Shown here: one piece after another, positions 35,957 through 44,797 of the stretch
How positions within the stretch are numbered: position 1 is the first letter of the stretch
Layout: every line of letters starts with the position of its first letter
Assembly (NCBI GenBank): GCA_963749825.1
Contig: CAVVOI010000012.1
Location: 930,001-994,000, forward strand
Length of the DNA stretch: 64,000 nt
Source: UBA11865 sp963749825
GTDB taxonomy: Bacteria; Chloroflexota; Anaerolineae; Promineifilales; Promineifilaceae
Direction: 5' to 3'
Translations under genes and position numbers: made by a program
The notes under the pieces: model-generated
What the model saw: the letters and a program-made list of their open reading frames with translations, nothing else
What the model was told of the DNA's origin: nothing
The model's database searches: none

Positions 35957-37204
35957 CTATTTGTTAAATAAGCGAGCAATTGAAGGAGACCCGTTGGACT
36001 CCTCAGCTTTGGTAGTTTTTCTCGCCCTGCCTAATTCACCCACTAAATGGTCGCTCAAACGATTAATAGCTCGTACAATCGGGCGCTTTTGCCAGTCCGG
36101 TCGGACCAATGGGATGCCCTGATCGGCGGCTGAATATGCAATGGGATCTTCTGGGATGACTACGGTCGCCGGCCATTTTAGGGTATCTTCAATTTTTTTG
36201 ACAGAAATACTGACCTTTTTCGAAGCATGGTTGATTACTAGAACAACTTTGCTTCGCTCGTACTCCAGGCCCTCGCTTAGGTCAAAGAATCGACCCACAT
36301 TCTTAATGCTTGGCAAGCTTTGGCGAGTGATAAGGATGATTCGATCGGCGGTATCCAGAATGGCCAGGCTAACATCGTTTAGGCTCGAACTGGTGTCGAT
36401 GAGAATGAAATCAAAAGCCTGCCGCAGTGTATCTAGTAGGGTCTTCATGGCTTCTGCTGATACGAGCTCGGCCATTTCCGGCCGCGGTGGCGCCAACAAG
36501 ACTTTTAGGCCACTATCATGTTCGACTATTACGCTACTTAACAGATCCTGATCCAGGTCTGAAACATTTTCAATTAAATCCACCACCGAAGCTCGGGATC
36601 TCAAATTCAACATGAGGCCTACATCACCAAATTGCAGGCTTCCGTCTACTAACAGGGTTTTGTGACCTGCCCTGGCCATTGTGACGGCTGTATTCACCGC
36701 TATGGTTGTGGTTCCTAGGCCGCCTTTCGGGCTGAATACAACGATGACCTTTCCCTCGCGAACAGACTCTTTGATCTGGCCTGCCGATGCAGCTGCCGAG
36801 CGAGTGGCTACGGCCCTTTGAATCATCGGCCTCGTTTCATGCACACGCCGGACAGCTTCCACCAATTCGTCACCCGAGAAAGGCTTCATCAAGAAATCCC
36901 GCGCGCCGGCTAACATCGCCCGCCTCAGATAATCAGCTTCGCTCTGGACGGACATGATGATCACCTGGGCTTCAGGTACACTTTTGGTGATTTGTTGGCT
37001 GGCGGTAATGCCATCAGAGTCTGGCATGTTGATATCCATTAAAATGATGTTCGGCCGTTGCTCTACGGCCAACTTAATGGCCTCACCACCTGTACCTGCA
37101 TGGCCAATTACCTCCAGATCAGATTCAAACTGGAGTAATTTGCGTACATTCTCCCGGGTTTCGGGAATATCATCAACGATCAAGACACGAATTTTTTCTG
37201 TCAT
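35957..37204 (-). CDS. cpaE: REC-CpaE/TadZ fusion: receiver domain plus MinD-like ATPase
   Basis: A 415-residue protein. Residues 1-120 form a full receiver domain with the phospho-acceptor Asp in NIILMDINMPDSDG. Residues about 150-390 form a MinD/ParA-like ATPase with the deviant Walker A loop in VVFSPKGGLGTTTIAVNTAV and FILIDTSSSLNDVSL. TadZ/CpaE proteins place the pilus machine at the cell pole; many have a degenerate receiver-like domain, but here the Asp is intact, suggesting control by phosphorylation. A likely kinase is the soluble one at 38285. It is the first gene of the cpaE-cpaF-tadB-tadC run. Confidence 0.92.
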   Translation of the reverse strand: MTEKIRVLIVDDIPETRENVRKLLQFESDLEVIGHAGTGGEAIKLAVEQRPNIILMDINMPDSDGITASQQITKSVPEAQVIIMSVQSEADYLRRAMLAGARDFLMKPFSGDELVEAVRRVHETRPMIQRAVATRSAAASAGQIKESVREGKVIVVFSPKGGLGTTTIAVNTAVTMARAGHKTLLVDGSLQFGDVGLMLNLRSRASVVDLIENVSDLDQDLLSSVIVEHDSGLKVLLAPPRPEMAELVSAEAMKTLLDTLRQAFDFILIDTSSSLNDVSLAILDTADRIILITRQSLPSIKNVGRFFDLSEGLEYERSKVVLVINHASKKVSISVKKIEDTLKWPATVVIPEDPIAYSAADQGIPLVRPDWQKRPIVRAINRLSDHLVGELGRARKTTKAEESNGSPSIARLFNK

Positions 37205-37927
37205 AGACTACTCAGTGCTAAAAGGGATGTTTGTGCAGGATATGCGCCACAGGATGTCGATTCTTCAGACCCTTCTGCCCCTGAATCGAGCATTCAGCAC
37301 ACATCATACAATGATCCCACGCAATGTCAAGAATTGCTCTGTTGCCAGTATAAGAGAAGCTCATTGACTAAACAACAAGACGTTTGTACCAGAGATTTAA
37401 GGCCAATAAATTACTGTTAACGGGTCTCCCTACCAGCATGTTTACCACGTAATAGGCAACCTCATCATCATCGTGGATCGCCAACAAATATTCAGCCTAT
37501 TTCGGAGGAAAGAGATTTTCGCTTTTGTAAACAATCATGCCAGTAACCAAGCGATCAAGATTGACTGAAACCTATTCAACAACCTTACGTTCTGCCTGAT
37601 TATAATACTGAAGATAGAGATAATAATCAGCTACAGTCGCTGATTTGTCGGTCAGAGGGTATCGGTTTGAGATGCACAGGAAAATCACAAGGCTGTCAAG
37701 CAATCGGCCAATTAACTGGATTGATTTGAGGGTAAGCAGGAGGAAATTGTATTGACTGGCCAAGGAATGACAATATTGGTCAACTCATCATTCACCAGGA
37801 TTGTCAGCGGGACTTGGGCGCCTTGACCAAGTCGTTATTGAGGAGGAATTGGCGCGTTATTGCGACTCCAATACAAAAAAAGAGCCCTGTTAAACAGGGC
37901 TCTTCCCACGTGGACTCACTTAGAGTA
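37205..37927. other. Long AT-rich gene-free stretch between cpaE and flp
   Basis: About 720 bases without a convincing gene. A 63-codon minus-strand frame at 37572-37763 is hydrophobic and low in GC, with no ribosome binding site, and is probably chance. The flp terminator lies at 37880-37904. The part next to 37204 should hold the tad promoter, but I see no clear -10/-35 pair. The length leaves room for a small RNA or an unrecognised short pseudopilin. Confidence 0.45.
37880..37904 (-). terminator. Intrinsic terminator of the flp pilin gene
   Basis: AAGAGCCCTG and CAGGGCTCTT form a ten-bp stem with a five-base loop; on the minus strand a run of seven T residues follows. It lies 23 bases after the flp stop and is a textbook rho-independent terminator, making flp a stand-alone transcript. 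Confidence 0.9.
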
Positions 37928-38086
37928 TTATGGGCGTTGTTGCAGTCCGGCTATGATCTCGCTAAAGACTCTCCCGATTTCAGGACCAAGAAGGGCCAGA
38001 ATCGCAATCACGACGATTGCAACTAGGACGAGGATCAAGGCATATTCTACCAGACCCTGACCACTTTCACTCTGTAAGTATAACAT
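37928..38086 (-). CDS. flp: Flp-type pilin, 52 residues
   Basis: The structural subunit of the Tad pilus, found by reading the minus strand by hand. The protein starts MLYLQSESGQGLVEYALI and ends LQQRP. The prepilin peptidase would cut after Gly9, leaving Glu14 at position +5 next to Tyr15, the conserved EY pair of Flp pilins, at the start of a single hydrophobic helix (VEYALILVLVAIVVIAILAL). GGAGG sits seven bases before the ATG. A promoter lies at 38139-38167 and a strong terminator follows, so pilin can be made at a higher level than the assembly proteins, whose genes lie 720 bases downstream. Confidence 0.93.
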   Translation of the reverse strand: MLYLQSESGQGLVEYALILVLVAIVVIAILALLGPEIGRVFSEIIAGLQQRP

Positions 38087-38138
38087 TAAAAAACCTCCAT
38101 TGGATTAATATGGAAACAACATAAAAGTAGATAATAAC

Positions 38139-38167
38139 ATTATAACTAGGCTATAAAGCTAATGCAA
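38139..38167 (-). promoter_or_regulatory. Sigma-70-type promoter candidate of flp
   Basis: On the minus strand TTGCAT (plus 38162-38167) and a perfect TATAAT (plus 38139-38144) are separated by 17 bases. Transcription would start about 45 bases before the flp ATG. The -35 matches the consensus at only three positions. Confidence 0.6.
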
Positions 38168-38284
38168 TAGAACAGAGAAAATACGATCAGAATACAGACA
38201 ACAGGGGGACTAAAGTACTATCCGCGCCTTGAATCCTTATTCGGCGAGAAGCTGGGGAACATGACAATGGCTCACAAACTTGGC

Positions 38285-39361
38285 TTATTTCACCATCTGC
38301 TGAGCTACATCTTCGACTGGAATAGTGAATTCAACCCGAGTTCCCTGCCCCAGGCTGCTCTGGATAGATAGTTCGCCATTTAACATAGCAATTCGATCGC
38401 TGAGGGTTGGCAGACCGATGGTGGTACGGGTTGCAGCTTCGCCAAGGGATTCATCCACATTGAAGCCATCGCCATTATCTTCAACCACGACCAATAACCG
38501 TTCGATATCCAAATCCAGCAGCACCTCGATTTCTGTCGCCCGGCCGTGAATGCGCGCGTTATTGAGCAATTCCTGAACAGCACGGAAAATGGTAACCTCG
38601 ATATGTTCTTCTGATCGACTGGCCTGCCCGGTGACATTGAGAGTGACTGATATGCCATGCTTCTCATCAAAAGACTCGATATAGCGACGTAGCGTTGGGA
38701 CAACGCCAAGGTCATCGAGCATCATAGGTCGCAAATCAAAGATAAAGCTCTTAACTGCATTGAAGGTAGCCGCGGCCGAGTTTTTCAATGCTTTTAGTTC
38801 TTCTCGAGCTTGATCCGGATCACTATCGAAATAGCGTTCGCATATCTCCGCCTGCAAAATGAAGTTACTCAGCGATGAGGCCGGGCCATCGTGCATTCGC
38901 CGGACCAATACCTGGCGGGCTACCTCTTCAGTCTGGATCACCCGGACAATATTTAATTGATCCCGGGCTCGTTGGGGGACGTCTGGCAACTCGGTCAACC
39001 CCTCCGTTATTGCTAGTAGGCGTCGCTGCATTTCGGAAAGGCGTCTTAGGTTTCGCTGATCGCTCTGAAGCTTCTCCAACTGACCTCGCATGGTAAACAA
39101 GCGCTGTTGAGCATTGATCAAAGCTTCATACGCTTCTTTGATATCCTCACGTGGAATCGTATCAAAGTTGGTCTGAAGCTGGCTCAAATAATTGGCCACT
39201 CTCGCATTTCGCTGCGCCAGCCGTTCAACTTCGGCCGCGCTTTGTTTGACCAGCACATCTATTTCCCCCAATTCAGCCCGGGTCTTCTCATAGGCCTTAA
39301 AGGTCTGCTCGAGAAACCCGCGGAGGGTTAACTCGCTGGTACCGGTCAGGTTCTCATCCAT
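38285..39361 (-). CDS. Soluble DegS-like sensor histidine kinase
   Basis: A 358-residue kinase without membrane segments. Residues 1-130 are a predicted coiled coil that probably senses a cytoplasmic signal. The HisKA_3 phospho-acceptor is in VRRMHDGPASSLSNFILQAE. The ATPase part has the N box ELLNNARIHG and G boxes VEDNGDGFNV and TIGLPTLSDRIAMLNG. It resembles the DegS/LiaS (NarL) group. It is followed by flp and preceded on the same strand by a matching LuxR-type regulator, 68 bases away, which is its likely partner. Confidence 0.92.
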   Translation of the reverse strand: MDENLTGTSELTLRGFLEQTFKAYEKTRAELGEIDVLVKQSAAEVERLAQRNARVANYLSQLQTNFDTIPREDIKEAYEALINAQQRLFTMRGQLEKLQSDQRNLRRLSEMQRRLLAITEGLTELPDVPQRARDQLNIVRVIQTEEVARQVLVRRMHDGPASSLSNFILQAEICERYFDSDPDQAREELKALKNSAAATFNAVKSFIFDLRPMMLDDLGVVPTLRRYIESFDEKHGISVTLNVTGQASRSEEHIEVTIFRAVQELLNNARIHGRATEIEVLLDLDIERLLVVVEDNGDGFNVDESLGEAATRTTIGLPTLSDRIAMLNGELSIQSSLGQGTRVEFTIPVEDVAQQMVK

Positions 39362-39429
39362 GTGAGATCATCTCCCGCCTGCTAACTTTGATTTTTTAAT
39401 GCTGCCAGTCCCCAGATCTGGGGATACGA

Positions 39430-40125
39430 TTAGTCTCGCAACGGCTTATCTAACCTCACCCAGCCACGACTCAAAGCGTAAACCGCTGCCTGGGTTCGAT
39501 CCTCAACCTGAAGTTTGCGAAGAATCGCCGTCATATGGTTTTTCACCGTTTGGTGACTGATTCCAAGAGCATAGGCGATCTCTTTATTGCTCCGGCCATG
39601 GGTGACGTACTCCAGAATCTGCATTTCTCGAGGTGACAGAGGCACAAAAGAGTCTTCGACATCGGTAGTGAGTTGACCACTTATCCGGCCGATCTTCTCT
39701 TCTACCCACTGCACGACCTCATCGTGAGTCATTCTGCGTTCGCCAACCACATACATGCCTTCACGCACCGCATAAATCGTATTTATTAACGATTCGGGCG
39801 TGATATCTTTGGGGCAATAAGCAGAAGCACCTGCCCGAATGGCATGGAACGCCTGTTCGGCGTCATCGTAGCCAGTGACTACGATTACCCCAATCTCAGG
39901 TTTACGTGCCTTAATCTGACGGGTTACCTGTAAACCATTCAAGTCCGGCAAGTTAATGTCCATCAAAATGACATCAGGATCGATCTCACTCGCCATATCA
40001 ATGGCTACTTCGCCGGTGGCTGCTTCACCGACGACTTTTAAACCTGGGTCGGTTTCTAGTACGTCCCGCAAACCTTGACGAAATAGCGGATGGTCATCTA
40101 CGATCACAACTCTATTCAAGGTCAT
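39430..40125 (-). CDS. NarL/DegU-type response regulator
   Basis: A 231-residue response regulator. The receiver domain (1-125) has the acceptor Asp in VILMDINLPDLNG and the conserved Lys in AYCPKDI. The C-terminal LuxR-type helix-turn-helix is at about 165-225 (LSPREMQILEYVTHGRSNKEIAYALGIS as two adjoining parts). It is the first gene before the kinase at 38285. Control of the Tad genes is a plausible inference from position only. Confidence 0.93.
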   Translation of the reverse strand: MTLNRVVIVDDHPLFRQGLRDVLETDPGLKVVGEAATGEVAIDMASEIDPDVILMDINLPDLNGLQVTRQIKARKPEIGVIVVTGYDDAEQAFHAIRAGASAYCPKDITPESLINTIYAVREGMYVVGERRMTHDEVVQWVEEKIGRISGQLTTDVEDSFVPLSPREMQILEYVTHGRSNKEIAYALGISHQTVKNHMTAILRKLQVEDRTQAAVYALSRGWVRLDKPLRD

Positions 40126-40300
40126 ATTTGCCCTCCATTATAGGATACCCCTAAAGTGGTATGTCGATACATCTCTATATCCAAAAGAAACTACAATCGG
40201 TACAACATTTTGAATCTGGACTCGAGGTCCACACTCTAGGAGGTTAGAGCGCGCGCAGTATACCTGATGCCTGTAGCCAGGGCAACTAGTACTTGCTCGC

Positions 40301-41935
40301 TCAACTACCTAGCTTGTAGACCTCCATATTGTTGTATCCCTCACTCTGTGTCCAGGCGAATTCTGTCGAAAAGAGCAAATCTACCTGGTCCGATGACGTG
40401 AGGCTTGTATATGGCCAACCTGGCGCCGTTACCAAATAATCTGCCTCGCTTTGTAATACATACGCCGCCATCCCTTCTTTGTCAGCCAATAACGGAATAA
40501 CTTCCGGTGATATAAGCCCGGCAAGGTCTAGGATATGCCGATTTGCAAAATAGCCAATGGCTCCTATGTCATGGGCGGCAATTAAGGCATTCTCAGGAGT
40601 GTTGGCCTGTATCCAACGGGCAGTCGTTACCATTTCACCGTTGATTAAAGCAACATCTTGCTTGTAAGCCTGTAATCCCAGGATGAAGAAGATTAAGAGC
40701 AAAGCTATGAATGTCAGTCCGGCAAAGGTTCGCAGAATATTCTCGCTGCGTTGGCTGATCTGCAGACGATCCTTGATCCAACCTCCTAACTGAATCCAGC
40801 CCGCTAAACCGTACAGAATAATGACTGGTATAACTGGCATCAAGTATCGACCATGTTGGTAATTGACAGGCAAGCGCCAGGCATAAAGGAATACATGCCC
40901 GGCCGCCCACAATATGGGCAAAAAGCGCAACAGCCGCCTGGACTGCCAATCAGCTCGCAGTGAACACCAACTACTTACAAAAATTCCTGGCAGTAACAGT
41001 AAATGGGCGCCGCTAATGCCGCGCAAGCCCTCGAGCGGCCCCCCTACGACGTGATAAAGTAGTTTGACGTATCTTTGAACTAAAGGTACTTCCCATAGGA
41101 ATGCATACTCGCTCTGCTTGGCGTAATAAGTATTTGGCCATAAGGTGTTATTGGACACGTAATTGAGCAAAAAATATGGAATGAGTGGCAGGACGGCTGT
41201 TATCACATAGAGGGCGGTACGAATAAATTTATCTTTCGGCGAACCCAGGGAGATTAAGATGCCTCCTGCGATGAGTATGGCTAAAGGCAGTCCGTCAGGG
41301 CGGGTTAGGATCAAAAATCCAGCCAGGATACCCAACACCCAGCTCTGCCAATGCCCAGATTCCTGTTGCCGACCGTAGCTAACCATTAGTTGCATAGCGA
41401 GACCACAAAACAACAAGGTTTCCATCCCGCTTCCAGCAGCCCAGACCAAAGGCCAAGTTAATACAATAACAACGCCGACCAACCAACTAAGGTGTTCTTG
41501 CTTGACCCAATTATCGGCCCATAATCTCATGCCGCTCCACCCAATCCATGTTAGACAGAGCCATCCAAGAAAATAAGCCCACGGCAAAAACGGTAATCGG
41601 AATAGATAACCGAAGGCCAGCAGCAATGTCCAAAGTGGCGCTGTCGAACCGGCGCTAATCACACCATTCACATACGACCAGTTGCCGTTTTGGATTAGAT
41701 TTCGAGCATAAGTCTGGTGAATCCAACTATCATCTAAAGGTAACCCTGACTCCCCGCCGATGGATGCAACACCTACGTAAAGCAAGGTGGCCAGTAACGC
41801 CACGCCGGCGACCAACCAATACTTGCCGGCTCCTGAGCCAGCCAGCAAAAAACGTTGGGCATTAGCTGCCGTTCGCACATTATCGCTTCGGATAGGTATT
41901 TCTGTTTCTTGCGTTTTCACGCAACCCATCCCCAC
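40301..41935 (-). CDS. GT-C type membrane glycosyltransferase
   Basis: A 544-residue polytopic membrane protein with about eleven membrane segments, in the GT-C/ArnT-PMT-like class that transfers sugar from a polyprenyl-phosphate donor. The first outer loop has the acidic pair expected of the catalytic site (GLPLDDSWIHQTYARN). A C-terminal soluble part (about 430-544) follows, with AHDIGAIGYFANRHILDLAGL, a segment common in this protein group. The acceptor is unknown. The first roughly 30 residues are polar, and a later start is possible. Confidence 0.78.
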   Translation of the reverse strand: MGMGCVKTQETEIPIRSDNVRTAANAQRFLLAGSGAGKYWLVAGVALLATLLYVGVASIGGESGLPLDDSWIHQTYARNLIQNGNWSYVNGVISAGSTAPLWTLLLAFGYLFRLPFLPWAYFLGWLCLTWIGWSGMRLWADNWVKQEHLSWLVGVVIVLTWPLVWAAGSGMETLLFCGLAMQLMVSYGRQQESGHWQSWVLGILAGFLILTRPDGLPLAILIAGGILISLGSPKDKFIRTALYVITAVLPLIPYFLLNYVSNNTLWPNTYYAKQSEYAFLWEVPLVQRYVKLLYHVVGGPLEGLRGISGAHLLLLPGIFVSSWCSLRADWQSRRLLRFLPILWAAGHVFLYAWRLPVNYQHGRYLMPVIPVIILYGLAGWIQLGGWIKDRLQISQRSENILRTFAGLTFIALLLIFFILGLQAYKQDVALINGEMVTTARWIQANTPENALIAAHDIGAIGYFANRHILDLAGLISPEVIPLLADKEGMAAYVLQSEADYLVTAPGWPYTSLTSSDQVDLLFSTEFAWTQSEGYNNMEVYKLGS

Positions 41936-42211
41936 AAAAAGATTTGACCACTTTCATAAAGATAGAGGGCAAGGGAAGGATATGCAATGAGACGATGGGA
42001 CCATGGATTCTGCCCTGTTTCCCACCCGTAATTTGGGTCCCCTCAAGTCTGGTTGCAAGCGTTCATTGGATTCAACCGGTAAACGAGTGATGATCGAGGG
42101 CGGGATAACCCACTACGAAAAAAGGTGGGTGAATCATAGCTGAGCGGGGGTATCATAATAATTCTGATCGCCAGCTTGGATGGTCATCGCCATTGATCGT
42201 GTTTCATTATT

Positions 42212-43846
42212 TCACCCTGCTGGATTGTTTACTTCATATAACCGTGCGTCACCTGACGACCAAACCAATGACAATCGAGGATGCGCAATTTTTCCCTGAT
42301 ATATATCATCCAACGGTTTTGGGCGATTCTGATTGAGCAACACATAGGTGACGCCAAAACGATCGGCCGCCAGTAATAAAGAATCCACCGCTTCATTAGG
42401 CACAGAGACCGCCGGCAGACCGCTGTAATAATTCAAAGCTGGCGCATTTCCGGCCATTACCACCGAGGAAGGCGGCACCAACTGGCCAACTTGATGATAG
42501 AGTTCGGGATCCTCATCAGGCTTCAAACTGCCCTGAGCTAGATAGAAAGTCATGATCAAGGCGACGATGATAAAGAGGCCGGAGAATATTTTTTTTGCGC
42601 GTTCCGGTTGCCAATGCGGCAATTTTGTCGCGGCCCAATCGACTGCCAAACCAATGCCGGCAGCGGCAAAGGCGGTTGACCAAGGCCATAAGGCGATTGA
42701 TGAGTGAAAAAGGCTACCTCGAGTCCCAGGCAAAGTAAAAATGAGCGAGTTGCTAATAAAAAGAGCAACGGCAAAAATGATGGCCGGTCGGATGAACAAT
42801 CGGGTCGTCACCCGCCGGTAGAAGGAGAGGATCGCAACTACAATGAAGGGTACCAGGAAGATTAGGCCGGGAATAGCCACAAACGTTTGCAACGCTGACC
42901 AGATTCCTTGAATTTTCGATCGCAAGATATTCACTGCGCCCCAATCAAGAAATCCTTTCAGATCAATAACTCTGTCATAGGCGAATAAATCATCGTACGT
43001 CGTCAGGAAAGCGCTCTGGACGCCAGCCGTGGGTAATGGCCGACCCATCAACAACCAATTGCGAGCTAACCACCAACCCATGGTCAGCAAATAACCCAAT
43101 ATCAACAAACCTAAAAAGCTTAAGGCCATGCCATTACCTATCTTTTTTCGTTTGTTTCGTGACCCCTTTGATGACAATGGCCAATTAATGAGCTCTAGGC
43201 CCCATATCAGCAAGCCGACTAGCAACAACAAAAAACCATCAGCTCTAGTGAGATGGGCCAATCCTGCCATCAAGCCAGCAATCAACCACCATATGCGTTG
43301 CCTCGCTGTGGTCATCGCTTGGGACTCACCATCATCTAGCGATGAATGCGACCGGTACGCGGTTGCCATGCCCAGCGCAAATAGCCCCAACCCACCTGCC
43401 CAAGCAAAGGGCGCGAACGTCGAAGGCTGGCCGATAAAAGTGGCATAAAAACCACCTACGGCAACAAATAACGCCGCCACCCAAGCTTGCCACCGCTGGT
43501 TTGATAGCTGCCAACTGATGGCATATGCTAACAGCGGTAATAGACCACCGAGAAGCCAAAAAAAGAGCTGCGAACCACTAAAGCCATCTCGAAGAGAGTT
43601 GCCAGCCGCAGCCAGTATTGACGGTAGAGGCATCCAATAGGTATGGCTGGGAGTGGGCAAACCTGTAGGATCATCTAAGAATTGCCAGACGATTATCTCT
43701 GTAAAACCATGTCCTGAGACCAACCGCTCACCATTGGTAGTATAGTAATACGAATCCATGTAGGTCGGCTGCGTCAGTTGCCGGGCCCAAAACGCCTGGA
43801 GTATTAAGCCGATCAGAGCGATCAAGATCCAGTCAATTTTTTTCAA
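42212..43846 (-). CDS. GT-C type membrane glycosyltransferase
   Basis: A second 544-residue GT-C-like membrane protein. An acidic residue follows the first membrane segment (TQPTYMDSYYYTTNGERLVSG), and long Trp/Leu-rich helices and a C-terminal soluble tail (about 450-544) follow. It ends one base before the methyltransferase gene on the same strand, so it is surely in that operon. It is not a close copy of the protein at 40301. A polyprenyl-phosphate-sugar donor is inferred from the DPM-like enzyme encoded upstream. Confidence 0.78.
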   Translation of the reverse strand: MKKIDWILIALIGLILQAFWARQLTQPTYMDSYYYTTNGERLVSGHGFTEIIVWQFLDDPTGLPTPSHTYWMPLPSILAAAGNSLRDGFSGSQLFFWLLGGLLPLLAYAISWQLSNQRWQAWVAALFVAVGGFYATFIGQPSTFAPFAWAGGLGLFALGMATAYRSHSSLDDGESQAMTTARQRIWWLIAGLMAGLAHLTRADGFLLLLVGLLIWGLELINWPLSSKGSRNKRKKIGNGMALSFLGLLILGYLLTMGWWLARNWLLMGRPLPTAGVQSAFLTTYDDLFAYDRVIDLKGFLDWGAVNILRSKIQGIWSALQTFVAIPGLIFLVPFIVVAILSFYRRVTTRLFIRPAIIFAVALFISNSLIFTLPGTRGSLFHSSIALWPWSTAFAAAGIGLAVDWAATKLPHWQPERAKKIFSGLFIIVALIMTFYLAQGSLKPDEDPELYHQVGQLVPPSSVVMAGNAPALNYYSGLPAVSVPNEAVDSLLLAADRFGVTYVLLNQNRPKPLDDIYQGKIAHPRLSLVWSSGDARLYEVNNPAG

Positions 43847-44797
43847 CTAAGCCTTCTCATCACTCCTGACCATTCTTTTATCTGTAACCTTTTCCGGTCG
43901 CCTAGCGTACACAGTAATCAGATCGCCAAGATTAACGGGAACCAACACCTCACCCGAACCCATAAAATTAACTGCAATATTTGCCAAGCTGCCGAGAGGT
44001 TTACTCATGCCCTGCACGCGGGATGCCAGATATCCCAAACTCAAATAGCGACCTTGCGAGCCAGACCAAAGTATCTCAAATCCACTTTTTTTTATGAATC
44101 TGATCAACGTATCCTGGCTAAAGTAATGGATATGCATATCCATCAACCAAGGCCAACGCCCGCCCATGACTCTGGCAATCGGGCTATCAATATCCATAGT
44201 GTGAACGGCGACCAATCCCCCCGGTCTTAACAATCTGAATGACTTATCCAGCTCGGCCGCAGGATCGTCAAGGTGCTCAATTACATCCCACATTGTGATA
44301 ACATCATATCGACGTCCCTGTATTTCTGGAGCATCCAGAGTTCCTTGCACCAAAGGCAGCCCCTTCTGATGGGCAAAGTCAATCGCCCATTGAGATGGCT
44401 CTATGCCCATCGCTTGCCATCCGTTAGCCAGAGCGATTTCTACGAATACCCCAATATAGGCGCCGACATCAAGCAAATCTCGATTCGAGCCTGATCCCGT
44501 AAACTTTTCCAGTGACTTCAGGTGCTTAGCAAATGTCTTTTCACGCCCTGCTCGCTCAACGATGTAAGTATCATCTTCGACGTCAGAATAAGCCTCCAGC
44601 AACTCGCTAGCATCATAACGTGGATTTGAATATACGTGACCACATTGGCGACACTCAACTATCTGGAGATGGCTTCCGTATCCGGCCGATGTGCATTTGT
44701 AAGCATCGACATCAGGGCCTGATGTATGATTGCCACGTGCCGGGAAACGAATTCGCCAATCATCTGCGCCACACAAATTACATCGAGCAGCTTTCAT
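43847..44797 (-). CDS. Class I SAM-dependent methyltransferase with N-terminal zinc-ribbon
   Basis: A 316-residue methyltransferase of the Methyltransf_23 type. An N-terminal region has two Cys pairs (CNLCGADDW and VECRQCGHVYSNPRYD), a metal-ribbon head often seen in sugar or polysaccharide methyltransferases. The SAM-binding core begins DLLDVGAYIGVFVEIAL, and the acidic motif is VITMWDVIEHLDDPAAEL. It overlaps the GT2 gene by four bases and abuts the GT-C gene, so it probably modifies a sugar or lipid made by this cluster. Confidence 0.87.
   Translation of the reverse strand: MKAARCNLCGADDWRIRFPARGNHTSGPDVDAYKCTSAGYGSHLQIVECRQCGHVYSNPRYDASELLEAYSDVEDDTYIVERAGREKTFAKHLKSLEKFTGSGSNRDLLDVGAYIGVFVEIALANGWQAMGIEPSQWAIDFAHQKGLPLVQGTLDAPEIQGRRYDVITMWDVIEHLDDPAAELDKSFRLLRPGGLVAVHTMDIDSPIARVMGGRWPWLMDMHIHYFSQDTLIRFIKKSGFEILWSGSQGRYLSLGYLASRVQGMSKPLGSLANIAVNFMGSGEVLVPVNLGDLITVYARRPEKVTDKRMVRSDEKA

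Noticed and set aside
37572..37763. 63-codon minus-strand frame between cpaE and flp
   Set aside because: AT-rich, hydrophobic by base composition, no ribosome binding site and no pilin features.
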